The position numbers and the translations under genes were made by a program. The notes below the pieces were generated by a model. That model had not been told where the DNA came from and searched no databases. It worked only from the letters and a program-made list of their open reading frames with translations. A stretch of DNA of 27,786 bases from Triparma columacea (taxonomy: Eukaryota; Sar; Bolidophyceae; Parmales; Triparmaceae), in assembly GCA_030267965.1 (NCBI GenBank), contig BRYA01000214.1, positions 1 through 27,786 of the forward strand. The letters run 5' to 3'. Below are positions 21,753 to 27,786 of the stretch, piece by piece. The first letter of the stretch is position 1. Every line of letters begins with the position of its first letter.

Positions 21753-22167
21753 CTGCAGGTTGGTTTGCGAAGGTGGAAGGGGTTAGGTGAAGTAAGAAAG
21801 TTGTTGATGGGAGTTTTGTAGGAGTATTTGGACGAAATTCGAGAAGACAACTGACGAAATGAGTTTTATATCGTATACAGCATCAAATTAAAGACAAAGT
21901 AAATGACAACAGCTCAATGTGGGCCTAATAGCTGACCAACTCTCGACAAACGTCCTCGAGGTGGGGAGATTTTCTCTCTCTCTCTCCTTTCACAGCAAAT
22001 TAAAAGCACATCTGGTGGGACAAGATCACACAAATCACCTCAAAATTGCTTTCATACACACCTTCACCGTTCATGATGTTGTTGAGGATTTCACTGATTT
22101 TTCCTGGTCAACCTTTCCAGAACGGGAACCCAGAACTTCCTGCATTCCATGTGACTCCTCAATAACC
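21753..22167. promoter_or_regulatory. Divergent upstream region of two genes, unresolved 5' exons
   Basis: These 415 bp contain no secure coding exon. On the plus strand a strong 3' splice-site-like element (TTTTCTCTCTCTCTC then TTTCACAG, ending at 21995) lies 172 bases before the ATG at 22168, suggesting a 5'-leader intron of the downstream membrane-protein gene. On the minus strand there is a possible seven-base initiating exon at 22074-22068. The rest is AT-rich promoter-like sequence. Confidence 0.4.
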
Positions 22168-23191
22168 ATGTACAAAACAGTGCAGTTTAGTAATTCTACT
22201 ACTAAGTCCTCTACCAACTACAACGATGGCGACGATAGCGACGAGGAGGTCCTCCCGTACCCCCCATTCGAAATGAGTGCGAAAAGAAACCCGAGTCACA
22301 CGAGGGCTTCGCAGGTGAGTTCCTCTAAACCCCCCCCCCCAACCCTTGAATTTTTACCAACACGTCAACTCCTTCCACACAACTCGCTCACAGAACCCGA
22401 TTGAAAACGAGTGTCTCAACTCTTTCGCTACTGACTTTTTCTTCTCGCCCTGTTTTGTAGTGTGCTTTTCACTCATTGGGTTAGGGGTATTCTTTGCTGG
22501 GCTGGCGCAATACCTTCAAATCACCAAATATGGTGCGAATCCAAGCAAGGATTTCGTTTTGCTCGATGGTGCTTGTAATGTAACCAATGTGAGACATGAA
22601 CCTTTGACTGAGTTTGTTATGATTGACACAAGCCCAAGTCACAGCGCAAGCGGAAGGCGTCGTCTTCGAAGTCTTAAAAAAGAAGAATTTGAAATTTGCA
22701 TAGACCGCTACACCTTAAATTTCACTGCACCGGATGACAACTTCTCAACTATTCATAGTAGTGTAACAAGAGAGCTGTGGCGTTGTGTTGATTGCAGTTG
22801 TGATGATACAACTCCTCTTCCTTATTCTGAGGTTTTGGGGATTGGAAATAGTGGGAAATGCTGGAAACCCACTTCACGCCTCGAAGGGGAAACGGGTAAA
22901 TATCTCAAACAATGTGACGAGAGACCAATCAATGAATGGGGGTACAGGGGAATGGAATGTCACGACGACATGAAGAAAGACGGCATAGTTTACGAATGTG
23001 CGGATTTGGCATGCTACAAACTCGTTGACCCAAGTGAGTTTTACGATCGGTGGGTGCCTTACACTTATCGAATGATGATTGGTGGTGGGGCTGAAGCAGC
23101 TCCACTTATTCTGATTTTTGTTACAAGGTGGATTGTGAGGAAGATTTATGGGTTGAAGGACGATAGCTGTCCTCAACACTGGGACCCATAG
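22168..23191 (+). CDS. Unknown two-TM protein with Cys-rich glycosylated ectodomain
   Basis: Two exons (22168-22314 and 22394-23191) joined by a 79 bp phase-0 intron (GTGAGT...CACAG) give 314 residues. The acidic N-terminal tail (1-64) precedes TM1 at about 65-90 (FVVCFSLIGLGVFFAGLA). A loop of about 185 residues has ten cysteines, including CVDCSC and ECADLAC, and three N-glycosylation sequons (NVT, NFT, NFS). TM2 is at about 276-298 (APLILIFVTRWIV), followed by a short tail ending SCPQHWDP. Short tails at both ends and a Cys-rich loop imply N-in/C-in topology with the loop in the ER lumen or outside the cell. The layout resembles CDC50 or BK-beta proteins, but their signature motifs are absent. 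The frame stays open upstream to 21919 without ATG, so an extra 5' exon is possible. Confidence 0.7.
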
Positions 23192-23313
23192 AACGGATGA
23201 GGTAGTCGTAAGGGGGGTGTTTTGCAAAGGGATAGAAGATAACAATTAGAAGCGAGCAATTTCCAAATTAATGGGCTGGCGCCTGAGGAATTGTTGTTTT
23301 ATTATTCCTTTCG

Positions 23314-24625
23314 TCATAAATTTGGGTCGACCGACTCTATTCGAAGCAAGTAAATGTCGCATATGAAGGCATATATACAGATCATGCGCATACCGTATAA
23401 GAGCATCCCATACGGGGGTCTGTTGGGTGTCGTGTGCAGTGCGGACATGAGCATCATTATTCCATGATAGACGAGGAGGCGGAATATGATTTCGAGCAGG
23501 TAAACGTTGTGATAGTAACCCCAGTCGTACGCGAAGCAGATTCCCAGGCGCTCCCACTGCATGCAGATGGACCCTATATATATCATCATCATGACCTGCT
23601 GCTTCCAGTCGACGCGAACGTGCGATCGGCCGACGATATGGCGTGCGTAGCCGAGGCCGAAGTTCTGCTGCTTCCAGAGGATCAGTGACATCCACGAGCC
23701 AACGAAGAAGAAAGCTGAGCCCACAGTGAAGGGAGTCGCGACTAGCCATACCAGAGCGTCCTCGTGGTGGGATGGAAAGTGGTTGTACTCGGTGACGTAG
23801 GCCAAAAGGAACAGAATTGATCCGACGAAATTAAGAATCGCCATCTGGATCTCCGGCTTTTTTGCATTTTTCATTTCTCTCCAGTCGTTGTGCTCGCCCT
23901 CCGCAATAGCGCCCAACGCAAACTGAAAGGGGCGACGAGCGAAAGGAGCGACCTGTTGTGTGAGCAACACACACAGCATAGAGTCAGCACGGTGGCAACA
24001 CAACAATACTTACGAATACAGACCCGAGTCCACCTGACAGTACGTAAATGAGATTGTACTCATACCAGACACTGTCGTGGTTCGCCGTATCGAACATTAG
24101 CATCGTGTTCCAATTGAAAAGAAGGGAGCCGATCAGGTTGAAACAGGCGCCCAAATGGCCTCCGTCCATAACGGGAAAAACAAAGAGCGAAAACCCCTCC
24201 GACTTCTCGGAATTGATCACTTGGAAGTAGACGAGATAATTTCCGATTGTGAAACACCAGGCCCCAATGAGAAAAGAGTAGTCAACCCAGGCGCGGTACA
24301 TGAATTCTGGCGAGCAGTCCTCTGTCTTTGAATCCTCCACACATATAGTTAACACTGAAGGATACAAAGCTATGGAGCCGATCGTGAACAGCAATGATCC
24401 TTGAAGGAAGAACGTCGCTGCCCAAAAAGCGACTGTGTTCTGTGCCTCCCACTTTTGTTCTTCCGATAGGAGCACGGGCCTTCTACCAGCATCAGCATGA
24501 ATTGTCCTCCTAGGGTTGCCCGCAGGATCCTCTTCCCAATATAACTGTTCCTCTGCATGGTCCAACAAAGGAGCGCCCATGGCAGCAGGCGCGCTGATCC
24601 CGCGGTCTCTCTCCTCGCGTCGCAT
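23314..24625 (-). CDS. Multi-pass membrane protein, YrhK-like
   Basis: Two exons (24625-24014 and 23952-23314) are joined by a 61 bp phase-0 intron (GTAAGT...CAACAG) and encode 416 residues. The start is the upstream ATG; Met16 is an alternative. After a soluble N-terminus of about 65 residues there are roughly eight hydrophobic segments: about 66-92, 112-136, 156-178 and 188-206 in the first half, then four or five in the second. Several carry a recurring Gly-Ser motif at a helix start (QGSLLFTIGSIALYP, IGSLLFNWNTMLMF, VGSILFLLAYV, VGSWMSLILW), which resembles YrhK-type repeats found in expanded families in stramenopiles. The family call is by pattern only, and the transported substrate or role is unknown. 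Its 3' end converges on the two-TM protein gene with 122 bp between. Confidence 0.75.
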
Positions 24626-24815
24626 CGGGCGTCCAACAAAAAAATAAAAAGGATCTAACCTGAAGCTTCACATGATCTCCAAATTCGAGATTTATTTATC
24701 TCCATATCTCCCACATTGAACATAATCGTAGACTGGCATTTAATTGGCACAGAAATTAACATACTTTCCGATAAAATTCAAATACGACAAATTCGTCCAG
24801 TAAAACCACACCAAT
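24626..24815. promoter_or_regulatory. Shared divergent upstream region
   Basis: These 190 bp separate the start codons of the YrhK-like gene (minus, 24625) and the UBA4/MOCS3 gene (plus, 24816). The stretch is markedly more AT-rich than its flanks (for example GATTTATTTATCTCC), as expected of a nucleosome-poor bidirectional promoter. No defined element is recognised. Confidence 0.45.
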
Positions 24816-26159
24816 ATGACATCGACTTTCCCTGTTCTCCTCCTCCTCCTCCTCCTCCTCCTCCTTCCCAATTCCCTTCCTCTCTCTCTCACAAACCCCG
24901 AGCTCCAACGTTACGCCCGTCATCTCGTCCTCCCTTCCTTCACAATATCCAACCAGTCCATCCTAAAGTCCTCCTCTGTCCTCGTAATTGGTGCTGGGGG
25001 TCTTGGTAGCCCAGCCCTTCTCTACCTCGCCAGCATGGGTGTCGGAACGATAGGTATAGTCGACGGCGACACTGTCGACGTGAGCAACCTCCAACGACAG
25101 GTGATCCACTCCGAGGCAGACGTCGGGGAGATGAAGTGCAGGAGCGCCGCTCAGACCTGCAGGGGGATCAACGGGAACGTTCAAGTTATGGAGTACCCGC
25201 AAGAGCTGACCCCGAAGACCGGGCCCGAGATATTCTCTGACCACCCCTGGTCTCTCTGTATAGATGGGTCAGACAACTTCCCGACAAAGTACCTGATATC
25301 AGACCTCTGTGAGCTCCACTCCGTCCCCTTCGTCTACTCCGCCATATCCGCCTTCGAGGGCCAAGTCTGCGTCTTCAACTCCCCCCCCGGCGTCGGTCCG
25401 ACGTTCAGGGACTACCTCCCCGTCCCTCCTGACCCGGGGGAGATACCGAGCTGCGCGGAGGGGGGGGTACTGGGGGTTGTCCCGGGGGTCATGGGGGCGA
25501 TGCAGGTCGTGGAGGGGGTGAAGACTTTGGTCAACGGGGCGATAGACAAGGGGGTTAAGGGGGTGAGAATGGGAAAGAAGGGGGAAGAGGGGAAGGCTGA
25601 GATCAAGATCTGGGACGCGCTAGAGGGAGCGATTAGGAAGGTCACAGTGGAGAGGGAGGGGAGGATTGGGGTGGAAGGGGTGCTCGGGGATTACGGGGAC
25701 TTTTGTAGGGGTGGGAGGGGGGTTAATGTGGGGGGGGAGGGGGGAGAGGCGGGGGGGGGTGGGGAGAAGGGGGGGAGGACAATGGACGAGGTGGAAACTG
25801 CAGCCGGATCAGACGGTGACGAGGGCGGGTTCGAAGAGAAAGCGCTCCCTTCCAAGGAGGTATTGAGGAGATTGAAGAGCGGGTGGACGCCGTACGTGCT
25901 TGACGTTCGGCTTCCCACGGAGGGGGACATCTGCCAGCTGCCCTTTCACGACAAGGTCATCCCGCACAGGGGGGTTAAGCAGTCGGACGTGCCGGCGAAT
26001 AGGGACGTGCTGATTTATTGCAAGGGGGGGGTCAGGAGCAGGAAGGTGGCGGAGAAAATTGTCAAGGAGGGATGGGCTGAGAAGGAGAAGGTATGGGAGA
26101 TAAAAGGGGGGATCATGGGATGGAGGAAGGAGGTTGATAGTAGCTTGGCGGAATACTAG
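24816..26159 (+). CDS. UBA4: UBA4/MOCS3: E1-like adenylyltransferase fused to rhodanese
   Basis: A single-exon 447-residue protein. UBA4/MOCS3 adenylates the C-terminus of Urm1 (tRNA thiolation) and of the small molybdopterin-synthase subunit, then passes sulfur to it from its rhodanese Cys. The ThiF/MoeB-type domain covers about 28-285: nucleotide loop VIGAGGLGSPALLYL (57-71), VDGDTVDVSNLQRQV (82-96), adenylation Asp in GSDNFPTKY (Asp153), and the conserved SCAEGGVLGVVPGVMG (212-227) with Cys213. The rhodanese domain covers about 345-447 with active-site loop YCKGGVRS (Cys402), ending in MGWRKEVDSSLAEY. Two features are odd. The two zinc-binding CxxC pairs of MoeB/MOCS3 are absent: the first reads TFRDYLP around 196-202, and the second region near 280 has none. 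The N-terminus carries an 11-leucine run, resembling a signal peptide on a normally cytosolic enzyme; no later Met could serve as start. The linker (about 300-325) is Gly-rich. Confidence 0.93.
   Translation: MTSTFPVLLLLLLLLLLPNSLPLSLTNPELQRYARHLVLPSFTISNQSILKSSSVLVIGAGGLGSPALLYLASMGVGTIGIVDGDTVDVSNLQRQVIHSEADVGEMKCRSAAQTCRGINGNVQVMEYPQELTPKTGPEIFSDHPWSLCIDGSDNFPTKYLISDLCELHSVPFVYSAISAFEGQVCVFNSPPGVGPTFRDYLPVPPDPGEIPSCAEGGVLGVVPGVMGAMQVVEGVKTLVNGAIDKGVKGVRMGKKGEEGKAEIKIWDALEGAIRKVTVEREGRIGVEGVLGDYGDFCRGGRGVNVGGEGGEAGGGGEKGGRTMDEVETAAGSDGDEGGFEEKALPSKEVLRRLKSGWTPYVLDVRLPTEGDICQLPFHDKVIPHRGVKQSDVPANRDVLIYCKGGVRSRKVAEKIVKEGWAEKEKVWEIKGGIMGWRKEVDSSLAEY
24838..24864 (+). repeat. (TCC)9 microsatellite in coding sequence
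   Basis: Nine perfect TCC units are read in the CTC phase and encode most of the 11-leucine N-terminal run of the UBA4/MOCS3 protein. The length is likely to vary between alleles. Confidence 0.85.
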
Positions 26160-26404
26160 CAAGAGAGCGGCCAGCAAGATCGGAAGTGAAAAGGTTTGTT
26201 CATGAAAAAGTGTTTTTGGCCGAATTGGTCCTTTTCCAAAATCACTCCTGCCAGCCCAATCCAAAACTCTCAACTTAACTCGTGTTAATTCGAATCGTTG
26301 AATATTTCACACATCCACTCACTACTCTTACCCCTAAAACACCTATCTGACACCATAACTTGTCCGAAAGTGTCGCAGAAAGTTCTCTTCCATAACATTT
26401 CGAG
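26160..26404 (+). promoter_or_regulatory. Spacer: UBA4 3' region and fibrillin promoter
   Basis: These 245 bp lie between two genes in the same orientation, the only tandem pair in the window. The first part should be the 3' UTR of the UBA4/MOCS3 gene; no AATAAA is visible. The second, AT-richer part (about 26270-26404) should hold the fibrillin promoter. Nothing more specific was recognised. Confidence 0.4.
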
Positions 26405-27396
26405 ATGACTCAGCTTGGCCTTGTTTTATTTCTCTGCTTTGCAGTAAGAGCGGCCGCATTTCAACCAAGATTTGGTTCAAGAAAAATATTGTCACGCCTC
26501 TCCGCAACGTCATCATTCCTACCTACTACTTTATCTGCTGATATTGACGATAGGTAAGCCTTGGGTGGATTTGATGGAGTGGAACTTCACGTCAAAGGAC
26601 TTTGACGTCAAAGGAACTTGACGCCAAGGGATTTGACGCCAAACAGAAAGCTGAATCATCCGAATTATCTGCGACACTGAATCTCTACACTATCTTCTCA
26701 CTTCTTCTCACTCTTCTCACTATCCTCTTCTCACTATCTTCTCCCCCCTCCCCCCCCCCCTCCCCTCTCCACACCAGGCGCGGTATAATCTCCGAGATAA
26801 TCAAGCTCGAGTCAACGAACCCCACCCTCGATCCCACTTCCTCCCCCCTCTTCACCGGTACCTGGTCCCTCCGTTTCTCCCAGGGTTACGATCCCTCTTT
26901 CGCCCTCCCCTCCCCCACCCGTCAGCTCGCCCTCTTCCTCTACTCCGGTGGTTACTCCCCCGCCACCTTCATCCTCAACGCCCTAACCTCCCAGCCTCTC
27001 GCAAGTCTAGTTTCCCCCCCCCCCGAGGTCACCATAACCCTCTCCCCCACCCAAGCCGAAGCCACCTCAAAGCTCGGCGCCCTGGGAGACTTGACCCTCA
27101 CCAGCGACCTCACGCTCGTGAGCGGCTCCTGCTTCACCGAGACGTACCGAGACGTAAGTGGCCCGTTATCCTTTGATTTTCCCGAAGCTGCCAGGTACAG
27201 CAGGGACTTATACGTAACGTACCTTGACGAGGAGGTCATGGTAGTCAGGGACGGTTCGGGGGTCGCTGAGGTTCTGGTAAGGACGTCTTCCTCATCTAAT
27301 GGACAAGCGGAGGGTGGGGGGGATGGGGGAGGAGATAATGGGGGGGGGGACTGGGGAATCATGGACATCGACGAAGACGTGCCTCCGGTGGATTGA
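26405..27396 (+). CDS. Plastid-targeted PAP/fibrillin-family protein
   Basis: Two exons (26405-26553 and 26778-27396) are joined by a 224 bp phase-2 intron, encoding 255 residues. Fibrillins (plastid lipid-associated proteins) coat plastoglobules or bind thylakoid lipids. Exon 1 gives a hydrophobic signal peptide (LGLVLFLCFAVRAAA) cut before FQPRFGSRK: Phe at +1 followed by a basic, Ser/Thr-rich transit peptide. This is the bipartite signal for entry to complex red plastids. The mature part starts near DDRRGIISEIIKLE and shows the family pattern NPTLDP...SPLFTGTWSLRFS (about 65-85), followed late by VTYLDEEVMVVRDGSG...VLVR (about 200-220). The C-terminus is Gly/Asp-rich and ends DEDVPPVD. Reading from inside the intron at 26602 would lose the targeting signal. 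It is a short fibrillin. Confidence 0.88.
26581..26643 (+). promoter_or_regulatory. Four 16-bp repeats with CRE-like palindromes in intron 1
   Basis: Four head-to-tail units of 16, 16, 16 and 15 bp each start GGA and carry a TTGACGYCAA-type core (the first has TTCACGTCAAA). The second holds a perfect 12 bp palindrome, TTTGACGTCAAA (26601-26612), with the full CRE site TGACGTCA. bZIP factors, including the aureochromes of stramenopile algae, bind TGACGT-type sites. A role as an intronic light-responsive enhancer is inference. Confidence 0.6.
26694..26735 (+). repeat. CTTCTCACT repeat, four copies, near 3' splice site
   Basis: Exact copies of CTTCTCACT lie at 26694-26702, 26704-26712, 26713-26721 and 26727-26735, followed by a C-rich tract with C11 (26750-26760) and the acceptor CACACCAG (AG at 26776-26777). 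It acts as an extended polypyrimidine tract of the fibrillin intron. Confidence 0.75.
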
Positions 27397-27593
27397 TTTG
27401 AAAACATTGGGGAAACAAACCACACAACCAAAAAGGCAACGTATTGGAGAGGGGAACGAACGGAAAGGCCTTTGTGTTATTTTTTGAGTAAGAAACACAC
27501 ACGCAGTTAAAATAAGAAAAGAAACCATCACGAACACACCCTTCCTTTTCTCTCCCCCTTGGTCCCCCCGTCCCCCCCACCTTGCCTTTTTGT
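27397..27593. other. Convergent spacer
   Basis: These 197 bp lie between the stop of the fibrillin gene (27394-27396) and the stop read on the minus strand (27596-27594). The sequence is A-rich first, then C-rich. No canonical polyadenylation signal or other element was recognised. Confidence 0.5.
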
Positions 27594-27786
27594 TCAAACC
27601 ATTTCGTACCTCCTCGTCTCCCTCCTAACCTCCCCAACCACCACCTCCACCTCCGCATCCCTTCTCTCCCTTTCTTCCCCCTCCTCATCCTCGTTAGTCC
27701 CGATGGTACTATAATCGCTCCCCCCCTCATTCTTATCCTTACACCAAACAATATCATCCTCTCCTCCCCCCCCCTCTCCTCCACCT
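27594..27786 (-). CDS. C-terminal fragment of an unknown protein (runs off right edge)
   Basis: The minus strand is open in one frame from the window edge (first full codon 27785-27783) to TGA at 27596-27594, 63 residues. The predicted end is acidic and charged: a Gly/Glu-rich start, then DDIVWCKDKNEGG, SDYSTIGTNEDEEGEE and VVVGEVRRETRRYEMV. Balanced amino-acid use and an AGG/GAG-rich purine coding strand match the 3' ends of other genes here. A longer overlapping reading in another frame is dominated by Arg/Gly and looks like a shadow. Without the upstream part, function cannot be assigned and an exon boundary could fall inside. Confidence 0.45.
   Translation of the reverse strand, partial: GGGEGGGGEDDIVWCKDKNEGGSDYSTIGTNEDEEGEERERRDAEVEVVVGEVRRETRRYEMV

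Noticed and set aside
21919..22167. Upstream in-frame extension of the two-TM protein
   Set aside because: The stretch has no ATG and contains a strong polypyrimidine tract with CACAG, so it is more likely leader and intron sequence. An extra coding exon cannot be excluded.
26602..26777. Start of the fibrillin protein at 26602
   Set aside because: This sequence is an intron that happens to remain open. Exon 1 at 26405-26553 supplies an ATG, a signal peptide and a correct phase-2 donor.
1..27786. tRNA, rRNA, transposon or viral elements
   Set aside because: No cloverleaf, rRNA-like block, transposase, reverse transcriptase or long terminal repeat was recognised on either strand. A covariance-model and repeat-library search would be decisive.

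Overview
The window is nuclear DNA from a eukaryote. Its genes contain spliceosomal introns: 16 are resolved here, all GT-AG, and 13 of them begin GTGAG. Proteins typical of eukaryotes are present (a giant USP-type deubiquitinase, a TAF11-like histone-fold protein, an ANK/EF-hand/PH protein with a CaaX end). The best clue to lineage is the fibrillin-like gene at the right. Its first exon encodes a signal peptide followed by AAAFQPRF, the phenylalanine-type bipartite plastid-targeting signal of algae with a complex red plastid. A photosynthetic stramenopile is most likely. The many poly-G/poly-C tracts would suit a small marine heterokont such as a bolidophyte or pelagophyte, but the genus is inference only.

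Layout: 11 genes, almost strictly alternating in strand. (1) 1-9730 +, USP9X/USP34-like deubiquitinase, truncated at its 5' end. (2) 15560-9864 -, 1813-residue ANK/EF-hand/coiled-coil/discoidin-like/PH/CaaX protein, four exons. (3) 15735-16610 +, TAF11-like. (4) 18427-16731 -, unknown 380-residue protein, five exons, the last two hidden from simple ORF calling. (5) 18588-21292 +, unknown 737-residue protein, six exons. (6) about 21752-21496 -, small basic/acidic protein, 5' end unresolved. (7) 22168-23191 +, unknown two-TM protein with a Cys-rich ectodomain. (8) 24625-23314 -, multi-pass YrhK-like membrane protein. (9) 24816-26159 +, UBA4/MOCS3 sulfurtransferase. (10) 26405-27396 +, plastid fibrillin (PAP) protein. 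(11) 27786-27594 -, C-terminal piece of another gene.

Spacing is tight. Divergent gene pairs share 160-190 bp upstream regions, and convergent pairs are separated by about 120-200 bp. No RNA genes, transposons or CRISPR arrays were recognised. The genes do not form one pathway. They cover protein turnover (1), transcription initiation (3), tRNA thiolation or molybdenum-cofactor sulfur transfer (9), plastid lipid structures (10), and an apparent calcium/phosphoinositide membrane scaffold (2).

The points most worth a second look are: the domain order of gene 2; a UBA4/MOCS3 protein lacking both zinc CxxC pairs; a coding-strand switch from pyrimidine-rich to purine-rich sequence inside several genes; G/C homopolymer runs in 9 of 16 introns; and CRE-like palindromes in the fibrillin intron.
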